DNA of 64,000 bases from AP-15 sp963799085. GTDB taxonomy: Bacteria > Pseudomonadota > Alphaproteobacteria > ATCC43930 > CGMCC-115725. Positions 40,055-49,662 of this stretch are shown piece after piece. The position numbers and the translations under genes are program-made. The notes beneath the pieces are model-generated. The model was not told where the DNA came from, did no database searches, and saw only the letters and a list, made by a program, of their open reading frames with translations. Numbering within the stretch: the stretch's first letter is position 1; every line of letters starts with the position of its first letter. The stretch is taken from contig CAWCWA010000009.1 of assembly GCA_963799085.1 (NCBI GenBank), positions 182,055 through 246,054 of the forward strand, in the 5' to 3' direction.

Positions 40055-40167
40055 AGATGCGCGCAATCGGCGCAGCTCTTGCAAGGGTTTTCTAAGCAAT
40101 TTGCGGTTATGCTGGGTTTTATCGACCTCCGTTAGTTACCGACCGGAAGCCAAGCGACATCGGAACA

Positions 40168-42659
40168 ATGTTAAGAGACAGCAACGAGCCTGCTTTTGCC
40201 GAACCCGGAGCGCCGGGCCCGATCGCGGACGCCCCGCCGAGCGACGAGGATATCCGCGAATTTCGCGCTTCCGTGCTGGCCAAGCTGACCTTGGCGGTGG
40301 GCAAGGATGCTGCGGCCGCCACCGACCGCGACTGGTTCGTGGCGACGGCGCTTGTCTTGCGCGATCGCGTCGTCCACCGCTGGCTCGCGGTCGAGCGTCA
40401 GAGCCGGGCGAAGGGCCGCAAGCAGGTCTATTACCTGTCGCTCGAATTCCTGATCGGCAGGCTGTTCGCTGATGTCGTCGAAAACCTGCGGCTGACCGAA
40501 CTGGTGCGGGTGGCGCTCGGCGATCTCGGCGTCGATCTCGATCGGTTGCATGCGACCGAACCCGATGCGGCACTCGGCAATGGCGGCCTTGGCCGGCTCG
40601 CCGCCTGCTTTCTCGATAGCCTCGCGGCACTGAGCATCCCGGCCTGCGGCTACGGCATCCGCTACGATCATGGGCTCTTTCGCCAGGTGATCAAGGATGG
40701 CTGGCAGCAGGAATATCCCGAGCATTGGCTGTCGTTCGGCAACCCCTGGGAATTCGAGCGCCCGGAGGTGATTTACGACGTACATTACGGCGGTCGCGTC
40801 GAGCGCGTCGCACTGCCGGGCGGGCGCCGGGGGCCGTCTGGCTGCCGGACGAGACTGTCGAGGCGGTCGCCTACGACACGCCGATCGTCGGCTGGCGCGG
40901 CCGCCACGTCAATCTGTTGCGGTTGTGGTCGGCGCGCGCCGTCGACCCGTTGCGGCTCGACGTGTTCAACGAGGGCGACCATGTCGGCGCCTTTTCCGAG
41001 CAGGCGCGCGCCGAGGCGATCTCCAAGGTCCTCTATCCGAGCGACAACACCTCTTCGGGCCGTGAATTGCGGCTGCGCCAGGAATATTTTTTCGTATCGG
41101 CCTCGATCCAGGACCTGCTTAGGCGTCACGTGCAGACCTATGGCAGCGTCTATACGCTGCCGGAGCGGGCCGCGATCCAGCTCAACGATACGCATCCGAG
41201 CATCGCGGTCGCCGAACTGATGCGCATCCTCGTCGATCTGCGAAACATTTCCTGGGACGAGGCCTGGAAGATCACCGAGGCGGCGTGTTCCTACACCAAT
41301 CACTCGCTGTTGCCGGAGGCGCTCGAGAGTTGGCCGGTGGCACTCCTGGGCCGCGTCCTGCCACGTCATCTCGAAATCATCTACGAGATCAACGAGCGCC
41401 ATCTCGCCCCCGTTCGCGCGCGCGACAAGCCCGACCCCGATGCTCTCGCCCGGCTCTCGCTGATCGACGAGAGCGACGGCGGCCGCGTCCGGATGGGGCA
41501 TCTCGCCTTTCTCGGCTCGCACCGGGTGAACGGCGTCTCGGCGCTCCATACCGAGCTGATGCGGGCCACCGTATTCGACGGGTTCCACCGGCTTTATCCC
41601 GATCGCATCGTCAATGAGACCAACGGCATCACGTTCCGCCGCTGGCTGCATCAGGCAAACCCGAGACTGACGCGGCTTCTCTGCGATGTGTGCGGGCCGG
41701 CGGTCCTCGACGACCCTGAGCGGCTGTGCCGGCTCGCCGACCGGGCAGGCGACGGAGCGGTGCAGGAGCGGCTTCTGGCGGTCAACCGCTCCAACAAGAG
41801 TGCGCTTGCCCGGATCCTGCGCGAGCGCTTGGGTGTGCGGGTCGATCCTGCCGCGCTCTTCGACGTGCACATCAAGCGCATCCACGAATACAAGCGCCAG
41901 TCGCTGAACCTCCTGGAGACGATCGCCCGCTACTTGGCGATTCGCGCCGATCCGGACCGTGACTGGCCGCCGCGGGTCAAGATCTTCGCCGGCAAGGCGG
42001 CGCCGAGCTACGCGCTGGCCAAGCTGATCATCAAGCTCGCCAACGATGTCGCCGCTGTCGTCAACGACGATCCCTTGGTCGGCGATCGGCTCAAGGTGGC
42101 GTTTCTGCCGAACTACAACGTCTCCCTCGCCGAGCGGATCATTCCGGCGGCCGATCTGTCGGAGCAGATTTCAACCGCCGGGACCGAGGCCTCGGGCACC
42201 GGCAACATGAAGCTCGCGCTGAACGGAGCCTTGACGATCGGCACTCTCGACGGCGCCAATATCGAGATCCGCGACCACGTCGGCGACGGCAACATCTTCA
42301 TCTTCGGAATGCGCGCCGAGGCGGTGGCCGCACGCCGGCATGAAGGGCTCGACGCCGCCGACATGGTGGCGCAATCGCCGGTCCTGTCGGAAGTCTGCGA
42401 GGCACTGACGTCGGGCCTCTTTTCCCCGGGCGACCCGCATCGCTTCGACCGCCTCGTCGACCGCATCAAGCACAACGATCCCTACATGGTCGCGGCGGAC
42501 TTCGCCGATTACGCCGAGACGCAGGGCCGGGTCGATGCGCTCTGGCGGCGTCCGGGTTCCTGGGCCGAGGCGGCAATCCACAACATTGCCCAGATGAGCT
42601 GGTTCTCCTCCGACCGGACGATCGAAGGTTACGCCCGCGACATCTGGGACATCCCCTGA
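40168..42659 (+). CDS. glgP: Glycogen phosphorylase, one frameshift
   Basis: Releases glucose-1-phosphate from glycogen using PLP. About 830 residues after correcting a shift near 40825, where the frame moves from RVERVALPGG to PGAVWLPDETVEAVAYD. Conserved parts: VYYLSLEFLIGRLF, ALGNGGLGRLAACFLDS, HPSIAVAELMRIL, NPRLTRL, and the PLP-lysine block GTGNMKLALNGALTIGTLDG. Flanking sequence is entirely conserved, so sequencing error is the simplest explanation for the break. No other glycogen gene is adjacent. Confidence 0.92.
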
Positions 42660-42701
42660 GCGAGAGCAGCCCGCGGTCGACGTCGGGGCCGCCGCCCGGC
42701 G

Positions 42702-43658
42702 TCAGCCGTGCTTGGGATCGTCCTTCGACGGCGGGTCGCGCTCGAGCGCCTCCGCCAGTCGCTGCGGATCGACGCGGATCTCGACGCCGGCGCGCTCCTC
42801 CTGCAGCAGCATCGGCGAGCGTAAGTCACGATTGCCCCAGCCGCGGTTCAACGCCTCGGAGAGTTCGGCGAGCGCCATATTGGCGATCCGCATCGGCACG
42901 TTGAAATCGCGGCCGAGCTGGGTGGCGAGCGACATGTCCTTGTGCGCGAGGCGCAGGGCGAAGGCCGCGGGTTCGTATTTGCCCGGCAGGAACTGGTCGA
43001 TCAGCCCGTCGAAGGTGCGCCTGCGGCCGCTGGCGCCCTCGCGCACCGCTTCCCACAGGGCCAAAGGCTCTACCCCGGCCTTGACGCCGACCGTGAACAT
43101 TTCGGCGAGGGCCGTCTGGATGCAGTAGCCGGCGCCATTGTGCACCAGTTTGGCGACTGAGCCCGCGCCGATCGGTCCGACATAGCGCGCCTTGTCGCCC
43201 ATCGCGTCGAGCACACTTTTGTGGCGGTTGAAGATCTGTTCGTCGCCGCCAACCCATAACGCGAGCCGGCCGGTGCGAGCACCCCGCGGCCCGCCGCTGA
43301 CTGGCGAATCGAGCATATAGACGTCGCGTTCGGCGAAGGCGGCGTGGATCTTGCGCACCGTCGTCGGCGAATTGGTCGACAGGTCGAAATAGGCCTTACC
43401 GCGGCTCATGCCGCTGAGGATCCCGTTGTCGCCGAGCGCCACCGCTTCGACCTCGGGCGGGCCGGGTAGCGAGGTGAAAACGATCTCCGCCGCCTCGGCC
43501 ACCGCGCGCGGTGTGTCCGCCCAGACCGCACCCGCCGTCAGATAGGGTTCGGCCGCGGCCCGCCGCAGATCGTGAACGACGAGGTCGTGGCCGGCCTTTT
43601 GCAGATTGGCCGCCATCCCCGAACCCATCATGCCCAACCCGATAAATCCGATCTTCAT
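42702..43658 (-). CDS. Beta-hydroxyacid dehydrogenase (3-hydroxyisobutyrate dehydrogenase family)
   Basis: NAD(P)-dependent enzyme, 318 residues. The Rossmann motif GFIGLGMMGSGMAANL, substrate-binding DSPVSGGPRGAR and the catalytic-Lys region AGSVAKLVHNGAGYC match the HIBADH family. The C-terminus ends in a charged tail. ATG 43658 chosen: MKIGFIGLG is the family start. A gamma-carboxymuconolactone-decarboxylase-like gene lies 42 bp upstream, so both may act in aromatic or branched-chain acid catabolism. Confidence 0.9.
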   Translation of the reverse strand: MKIGFIGLGMMGSGMAANLQKAGHDLVVHDLRRAAAEPYLTAGAVWADTPRAVAEAAEIVFTSLPGPPEVEAVALGDNGILSGMSRGKAYFDLSTNSPTTVRKIHAAFAERDVYMLDSPVSGGPRGARTGRLALWVGGDEQIFNRHKSVLDAMGDKARYVGPIGAGSVAKLVHNGAGYCIQTALAEMFTVGVKAGVEPLALWEAVREGASGRRRTFDGLIDQFLPGKYEPAAFALRLAHKDMSLATQLGRDFNVPMRIANMALAELSEALNRGWGNRDLRSPMLLQEERAGVEIRVDPQRLAEALERDPPSKDDPKHG

Positions 43659-43700
43659 CCCGCCCTCCTTCGCCACATAGACTCCTTTGGATGCTTCCGG

Positions 43701-44018
43701 TTACTTCAAGACGTCCTTGGCCACGAGGGCTGCGGTCATCGCGGCTGGCCAGCCGGCGTAAAAAGCGAGGTGGGTGATGATTTCGCCGATTTCCTCCTTG
43801 GTGACGCCGTTGTCGAGGGCGCGCTGGAGATGACCGACGAGCTGCTTTTCGCGGCCGAGCGCAATCAGGGTCGCGCAGGTGATCAGGCTGCGGTCGCGTT
43901 TCGACAGGTTGGGGCGTTCCCAGACATCGCCGAACAGAACCTTTTCGCTGAGGTCGATCAGCTTTGGCACGACGTGGCGGACCTGGTCGCGGGCCGATGA
44001 TGGTTGTGATTGCGCCAT
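43701..44018 (-). CDS. Carboxymuconolactone decarboxylase family protein
   Basis: A 105-residue all-helical protein of the CMD/AhpD-like family. LSKRDRSLITCATLIALGR and LQRALDNGVTKEEIGEIITH followed by AFYAGWPAAMTA fit the gamma-carboxymuconolactone decarboxylase pattern, with H at ITHLAFYAG in the place of the catalytic residue. No CxxC is present, so it is not a peroxidase. Operon with the dehydrogenase at 42702. Confidence 0.88.
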   Translation of the reverse strand: MAQSQPSSARDQVRHVVPKLIDLSEKVLFGDVWERPNLSKRDRSLITCATLIALGREKQLVGHLQRALDNGVTKEEIGEIITHLAFYAGWPAAMTAALVAKDVLK

Positions 44019-44156
44019 GGCTTTCTCCGTTATTTTGGATCGGGGTCTTGATCCGCGGGCAACCTATCATGCGCTCGGCGCGTGCGGCCATAGCCGCCAA
44101 CGCAAATCGGCGATGACGCGCTCGAGCGGACCCGAGGAGCCCTGGCGCTGCCGGCC

Positions 44157-44891
44157 TTAGCCCGGCTGGCGTAGCGGCTCGGCCGCCTCGCGTGGCGGTC
44201 GCAGGACGGACGGCGTCGCCCCGATCGCTGCGCGCCGGCGCCGGGCGGGGCTCCAGGTCAAGGCCGAACTCATGGCGAAGTTCCAGACGGAGCCGACCGC
44301 CGCCCCGCCGAGGCCGGCGAGCCGCCAATCCCAGCCTTCGGCGAACAGGCGCGATGCGATCGCGACACTGCCGGCGGCGCCGAGGGCGCATACCGCGCAG
44401 AAGGAGAAGAGTCCGGTAAGCAGCGCCGCGCCGCGCAACGGGCGATCCCGATAGGTGAGGATGTTGTTGAGGAAGAAATTACCGGTCATCGCGACCGCGA
44501 CGGAGGCGGCTTGCGCGGTCGCGAAGGGCAGTTGCAGAAGGTGGAGCGACAGCGACAGGACCGCGAGATGCACAAGCGCGCCCAAGCCGCCGACCACGAC
44601 AAAAGACGCAAAGCGCAGCGGAACGAGGCCATCCGGGAGCGCGTCGATCGCTGGCCTCCGATGGCGGGCGGCGGGCGCGCCCGCGTCGCTGGCAGGCAAT
44701 CCTCGTTGACGACGACGGCCTGGCGGCCCGGCCGATTGCCTCAGCGAGATCGGTTGGCGGCAGGGTAATATCGGCGTTTCGCGGCTCGGGCGGAACAGTG
44801 TCGGCGAAGGCGAAGACAGCTCGCGCCGGACCGCGTCGAGCCAGCCGATCAGCGCGACGAGGATGACGCGCGCGGTCGATGCCGGGCTCAC
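44157..44891 (-). CDS. GtrA-like membrane protein domain (start uncertain)
   Basis: The last ~155 residues are a GtrA-type four-helix membrane domain: LRFASFVVVGGLGALVHLAV, AMTGNFFLNNILTYRDRPL, and GSVWNFAMSSALTW at the end. In relatives this domain often follows a polyprenyl-phosphate mannosyltransferase. Here the upstream ~90 residues are Arg/Pro-rich with one hydrophobic stretch (RVILVALIGWLDAVRRELS) and no glycosyltransferase motifs, so a truncation is likely. GTG 44891 is only a guess; the recognised domain starts near 44630, and an in-frame codon exists as far as 45062. Confidence 0.6.
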   Translation of the reverse strand: MSPASTARVILVALIGWLDAVRRELSSPSPTLFRPSRETPILPCRQPISLRQSAGPPGRRRQRGLPASDAGAPAARHRRPAIDALPDGLVPLRFASFVVVGGLGALVHLAVLSLSLHLLQLPFATAQAASVAVAMTGNFFLNNILTYRDRPLRGAALLTGLFSFCAVCALGAAGSVAIASRLFAEGWDWRLAGLGGAAVGSVWNFAMSSALTWSPARRRRAAIGATPSVLRPPREAAEPLRQPG

Positions 44892-45066
44892 CGCCGCAAC
44901 CCCGGCCGGCGGGCAGCGACAGGCCAACGATCGTCGGTTTCCGCCATCGAGTTCGTCATGGGCCTCCCGCCAACGCTGCTTGCGCAGCCTAGCCCGATGA
45001 AAGTTTATGAAAGCTTGACCGGCTGCAGACCGGCGGCGGGAGACGGTCGCCGGCCGCAACATCTGA

Positions 45067-45498
45067 TCAGTGAGCGCTGGCAGCCTCCGGCTTCACCCGC
45101 TCGGCGGCGAGTTCGCGATAATAGGCGCTCTGTTTTGTCCGCCACGCCGCGCGTTCCGGCGGGTCAAGTTTGCCGTCGTGATTGGCGTCGATCCGATCGA
45201 AGCGCGCCTGAAAGAGCCGGTCGCGCTCGGCCGCCGGCAATGAAGCGAGCCTTTCGTAATAGGCAAGCCGCCGCTCGAGGACGGCTTTTTCGTCGGCCGG
45301 AAGGCCGGTTGCGGCCAGTCGTGCTGCGAGTTGTTCGCGCCGCTGCCCGATGTCGTGCAGCCGGAAGTCGCGGTATTGTTCGAAGGTTATGACCGGCGCT
45401 ACGGCGGGTTCGTCGGCGCGCAAGGTATTGCCGGGCAGATGCCAGATTGCGGCGGCGAAGAGCGCCAGGGCGGCGGTCACCAGCGCTGAGCGTTTCAT
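45067..45498 (-). CDS. Exported EF-hand-containing protein
   Basis: 143 residues. An N-terminal Sec signal or anchor (MKRSALVTAALALFAAAIWH) leads to a helical, charged protein. One canonical EF-hand loop, DANHDGKLDPPE, lies near residues 110-121 after FDRI, with Asp/Asn/Asp in positions 1, 3 and 5 and Glu at 12, so calcium binding is predicted. Located after msrP on the same strand, about 120 bp away. No named family. Confidence 0.75.
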   Translation of the reverse strand: MKRSALVTAALALFAAAIWHLPGNTLRADEPAVAPVITFEQYRDFRLHDIGQRREQLAARLAATGLPADEKAVLERRLAYYERLASLPAAERDRLFQARFDRIDANHDGKLDPPERAAWRTKQSAYYRELAAERVKPEAASAH

Positions 45499-45619
45499 CG
45501 ATGATCTCCTGTTCAATCTTTGTTCTCTTATAGAACAGAGAGAGTACGCTCGCGGCAAGAACTTTTTCGCGAAATCGATAAAAATTTTCCCCTGATGCGG
45601 GAGGACGCGTCGCCGCGGC

Positions 45620-46597
45620 TCAGGCGAAGAGGCGCTCCCCTTCGAGCCCGTCATAAAGATGGGCGACAAACTCGCCATAGCCGTTCCACTTCAGCGTCGG
45701 CACCCGCTCGTTGGTGCCGAGAACCCGCTCGGTCGCCTGGCTCCAGCGCGGATGCGGCACCTCCGGGTTCACATTCGCCCAGAAGCCGTATTCGCTGCCC
45801 TGTACGGTTTCCCAGAACGACACCGGCCGCTTGTCGGTAAACGAGAAACGGACGATCGACTTGGTCGATTTGAACCCATATTTCCACGGAAGCGCCAAGC
45901 GCAACGGGGCACCGTCCTGTCTGGGGACGGGTTTGCCGTACATGCCGGTGACGAGAAACGCCAATTCGTTGCCGGCTTCGGCGATTGTCACCCCCTCGAT
46001 ATAGGGCCAGGGGTACCAGAACGCCTTCTGCCCCGGCGCGATCTTGGCGTCGAGAAAGGTTTCCATGCGGATATATTTGGCCGAGCCCAAGGGCTTGGCG
46101 AGATCGACGAAGGCCGCCATCGGAAAGCCGCTCCATGGCACCGCCATCGACCAGGCTTCGACGCAGCGATGGCGATAGAGCCGTTCCTCGAGCGGCATTT
46201 TGTGCAGCAGATCGTCGATATCGACGGTCATCGGTTTTTCGACCATGCCGTCGATGTTGATCGTCCACGGCCGGATCTGGAGCGCCTGGGCGGCGTCGGC
46301 GATATCCTTTTCCGAGCCGAACTCGTAAAAGTTGTTGTAGCTCGTGGCGAGCTTTTCGGCGGTCAGCGGCCGGTCGAGCGTGTAGCGCGGGTTGCGCTTG
46401 ACCGGGTAGAGGCCGGCCGAGGGATCGGTCTCGGGCTCCGTTGCGGCCAGCGCCGGGGCCAGCCCGCCGACAAGCCCGGGCGCCAGCATCGCGCCCGCGG
46501 CGATTGCCTTGACCAATTCCCGCCGCCCGAGGAACGCGCTTTCGGGCGTGGCCGCACCTTCGCGCAGTTCCCAACCCTTCTTGCGTCGGACCAGCAT
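45620..46597 (-). CDS. msrP: Periplasmic methionine-sulfoxide reductase, molybdopterin catalytic subunit
   Basis: MsrP/YedY repairs oxidised methionine in the cell envelope using a molybdenum cofactor. 325 residues, full length. A Tat-type signal (GRRELVKAIAAG) precedes the mature part; the Mo-ligand Cys is C145 in HRCVEAWSM, and PWTINIDGMVEKP, YPWPYIEGVTIAEA and ALPWKYGFKSTKSI are family blocks. The membrane partner MsrQ, usually the next gene, is absent here: an EF-hand protein follows. Confidence 0.94.
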   Translation of the reverse strand: MLVRRKKGWELREGAATPESAFLGRRELVKAIAAGAMLAPGLVGGLAPALAATEPETDPSAGLYPVKRNPRYTLDRPLTAEKLATSYNNFYEFGSEKDIADAAQALQIRPWTINIDGMVEKPMTVDIDDLLHKMPLEERLYRHRCVEAWSMAVPWSGFPMAAFVDLAKPLGSAKYIRMETFLDAKIAPGQKAFWYPWPYIEGVTIAEAGNELAFLVTGMYGKPVPRQDGAPLRLALPWKYGFKSTKSIVRFSFTDKRPVSFWETVQGSEYGFWANVNPEVPHPRWSQATERVLGTNERVPTLKWNGYGEFVAHLYDGLEGERLFA

Positions 46598-46693
46598 CCT
46601 CTCACCCGCGCGCTGTTAACGCTCCCTTAATTGGGACCGGCTTCGGAGCGCGCCAAGTCACGCCTTCGCGAGGGGTAGGGCGGGGTGCCGCCG

Positions 46694-48724
46694 CTATTGC
46701 GCGGCGTCCGCGGTGCGCGAGGCCAGGACCTTTTCGGCCGGCCGGCCGGTCAATTCCTGCATGTGGTCGAAGTGATGCGCGAAACTGCCGACACCCATGG
46801 TCAGCGAGCGCAGTTCGACGATCAGGTCATGCAGTTCGCTCTGCGGCATGTGGGCGCTGACGACGTCCCATCCCGGCCAATCAGGCTTGGCGTCATAGCC
46901 GAGGATCTGCCCGCGGCGGCCGGAGACCAGACGCTGCACCCGCGCCGTAAATGCGTTCGGCACCGAAACCTCGACCAGATCAATCGGCTCCAGGAGGATC
47001 GGGTCGCATTTCGGCAAGGCCTCCTGGATGCCCTGCCGCCCGGCGGTCTTGAACGCCTGGTCGGAGCTGTCGACAGTGTGGAACTGGCCGGTGAGCAGAG
47101 TGACCGCGACGTCGATGACCGGAAAGCCGATCGGGCCGTGGCGCAGCGCCTCGACCACGCCCTCCTCGACCGCCGGGATGTAGTTGCGCGGGATGGCCCC
47201 GCCGACGACGCTGTCGGTGAACGTGAAGCCCGAACCGCGCGGCAACGGCTTGACCTCGATCGTGACATCGGCGAACTGCCCGTGGCCGCCCGATTGCCGC
47301 TTGAAGCGGGAATGCTGCTGCGTGCCGTGGCGGACTGTCTCCTTGTAGGGAACCGCCGAGGGGCGACCGGCGACCGCCAGATTATGACGCGTGCGCAGCC
47401 GGTCCATCGCGATCTGCAGATGGATGTCACCCTGGCCCCACAGCACCATTTCCTGGGTATCGGCGTTCTGCTCGAGTTCGAAGGTCGGGTCCTCCTCGAC
47501 AAGCTTGCCGATGGCGCTGGTCAGCTTCACGTCGTCGGTGCGCTTTTCGGCGGCAATCGCGAGCCCGAAGACCGGTTGCGGCCGCTCCGGCAGCGGCAGC
47601 GGGTCGGCCTTGCCCGAGGGTGTGAGGACCTCGCCGGTCGCGACCTCCTCCATGCGAGTCATCCCGACGACCTCGCCTGCATGGGCGGACGCGATCTTCT
47701 CCTGCTGCGCGCCCGTCAGGCGCAACAGGCCGGCGACGCGCGAACCATTCAGCACCATCCCTTCGTTAATCGCCCCGCGCCAGACCCGGGCGAGCGAGAG
47801 CTTGCCGGTATGCGGCAGATGAAAGGTCTTGAAGACCTGCGCCAGGGGTTCGCCTTCGGCGGCGATGCCGAGGCGCGAAGCGGTTTCCTGCGGGGACGGG
47901 GTCTCATGGCGCAGCGCTTTCCACAGCCGCCGCACGCCATAATCGGCAAGCCCGGCGCCAAGGAAGACCGGAACCACCTGCGCGCCGCGCAACGTGCGCG
48001 TCAGATGCTGGTAGATTTCATCCTTCGGCGGCTCGACCTCTTCGAGCAGCTTTTCGAGCAACTCGTCATCGAAATCGGCGAGTTTTTCTATGAGCCCGGT
48101 ACGCGTCGCGCCCTCCTCGTCCCAGAACCCCTCGGGGAGCGGGATCAAGTCCGAGGCTTGGCCCGGGCGATAGCGGTAGGCGCGTTCGCTGACCAGATCG
48201 ACGTAGCCGGTGATTTCCAATTCGGCGCCGCGCAATGGCACCTGCCGCAGAACGAGCGGGCGCGTCGACACCGACTGCAGGGCGGCCAGCACGTCGCGGA
48301 CCCGCGAATGCGACGCATCCATCTTGTTGATGAAGATCATGTGCGGGATTTTGTGCTGATCGAGAAAGCGCAAGATCGCGCTGATTGTCAGCGCCCGCTC
48401 GACCTCGGGCTCGACGACGACGACGGCCACGTCGCAAACGAGGAGCGCGCTTTGCGCCTCGTAGAGCAGTTCGACCGAGCCCGGGCAGTCGAGGATCGTC
48501 CACGGATCGCCGAGAAAGGAGGCGCTGGCGACATTGAGTTCGGTCGACATCTGCCGCGCCCGCGCCTCGGGCGTATGATCGCCGACCGAATTGCCGTCGC
48601 GCACGCTGCCGCGCCGCGTCGTGTTGCCGCTCGCGTGCAGCATGGCCTCGATCAGGCTTGTCTTGCCCGAAAGATACGGGCCGATCAATGCGGCGCAGCG
48701 CGGGGCCGCGGTCGTATTCGCCAT
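46694..48724 (-). CDS. Elongation factor G-like translational GTPase (paralogue)
   Basis: 676-residue translation-factor GTPase of the EF-G-like paralogue group found beside the true fusA in many bacteria. G1 is the divergent GPYLSGKTS (15-23), G3 is DCPG and G4 is INKMDASHS. Domain II-V blocks are present (GEVVGMTRMEE, RFKRQSGGHGQFADV, GGAIPRNYIPAVEEGV, ILGYDAKPDWPGWD). The atypical P-loop and length separate it from canonical EF-G of about 690-700 residues. Role unknown; ribosome-related stress function is a guess. ATG 48724 was chosen over codons that add 26 residues. Confidence 0.88.
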   Translation of the reverse strand: MANTTAAPRCAALIGPYLSGKTSLIEAMLHASGNTTRRGSVRDGNSVGDHTPEARARQMSTELNVASASFLGDPWTILDCPGSVELLYEAQSALLVCDVAVVVVEPEVERALTISAILRFLDQHKIPHMIFINKMDASHSRVRDVLAALQSVSTRPLVLRQVPLRGAELEITGYVDLVSERAYRYRPGQASDLIPLPEGFWDEEGATRTGLIEKLADFDDELLEKLLEEVEPPKDEIYQHLTRTLRGAQVVPVFLGAGLADYGVRRLWKALRHETPSPQETASRLGIAAEGEPLAQVFKTFHLPHTGKLSLARVWRGAINEGMVLNGSRVAGLLRLTGAQQEKIASAHAGEVVGMTRMEEVATGEVLTPSGKADPLPLPERPQPVFGLAIAAEKRTDDVKLTSAIGKLVEEDPTFELEQNADTQEMVLWGQGDIHLQIAMDRLRTRHNLAVAGRPSAVPYKETVRHGTQQHSRFKRQSGGHGQFADVTIEVKPLPRGSGFTFTDSVVGGAIPRNYIPAVEEGVVEALRHGPIGFPVIDVAVTLLTGQFHTVDSSDQAFKTAGRQGIQEALPKCDPILLEPIDLVEVSVPNAFTARVQRLVSGRRGQILGYDAKPDWPGWDVVSAHMPQSELHDLIVELRSLTMGVGSFAHHFDHMQELTGRPAEKVLASRTADAAQ

Positions 48725-48926
48725 GGGCGCCTCCAGCCATCTTGTCGGACGACCGCCGATGGGCCGAGGTGACGGCCCGGCGGCGCCCTGTCTATGCTCC
48801 AAATCTCCCCCGCCGCCCGCATCGAAGGCAACCGGAATCTCAAAACCGGCCGATAAGTCGCCGCCGCCTTTCTATCGAGCGCAACGTTCGGCAACGAAAA
48901 TGGCGGCGCGGTACGCAATCTGAATC

Positions 48927-49643
48927 CTATCGCCGTCGCGGCGGACCGGGATGCCGAGGCGATCGTCGACGGCGGCCGCGGTATAAGGTGGCGACGATCT
49001 CGATTTCGTCCCCTGGATCGGGGAAAGCGCGCGCCAGGAGATCGCCCAATTCGACGGGCAGGTCGTAGAGGAAGGTCAGCGGTTCGGGAAGTCCAACCCG
49101 GGAAAACAGACATTGCAGTTCGCCCAAGGTCAGCGACCGCGCGTGCGAGGGATCGCGCAGCGTCTCGACCCGGTGAAACTCCGCCGCCTTCGCGGGATCC
49201 TCCGACGTGTAGGCGTCGGCAACAATGATGCGACCGCCCGGCGCGCATACTCGGACCGTCTCGCGCAGCGCCGCTTCCGGATTGAGCAGGTGATGTAGCA
49301 AATATCGGGTGACGACGCGTCGGCATAGGGGAGGGAATAAGCGTCGCCCAAATTCCAGGCGACATTGTCGAGGCCCTTCGCCGCGGCCGGGGACCGCGCC
49401 CGTTCGAGCATCGCCGGGGTGAAGTCGATGCCGGTCGCGCTCCGGACATGCGACGCAAAGGCGCAGACGACCAACCCCGGACCACAGGCGACGTCGAGCA
49501 CCGTATCGTCGGCGCCCGCCCGGGGCGCGCTCGACGATCGTCCCCAATACCGCGTCGTCGGTAATCATCGCTGCGGTACTGAAGGCCGGCGCCTGTCGGG
49601 TAAACTGGTCGAGAACCCGCTGACTGTGGCCGACCGCATTCAT
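48927..49643 (-). pseudogene. Class I SAM-dependent methyltransferase, two frameshifts
   Basis: UbiE/type-11 methyltransferase broken into three frames. The start is MNAVGHSQRVLDQFTRQAPA; a shift near 49505 leads into MLDVACGPGLVVCAFA (motif I), TGIDFTPAMLERAR and WNLGDAYSLPYADAS; a second shift near 49318 leads into RYLLHHLLNPEAALRE and VCAPGGRIIVADAYTSED to the stop at 48927. All motifs remain, so this may be an intact gene with two sequencing errors. It is 19 bp downstream of the aminotransferase on the same strand. Confidence 0.82.
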
Positions 49644-49662
49644 TTTAGGCTTGCCCTGGGTG

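Noticed and set aside
46685..48772. Plus-strand open frame of nearly 700 codons opposite the EF-G-like gene
   Set aside because: Complete antisense overlap with a gene showing all GTPase and domain II-V blocks.
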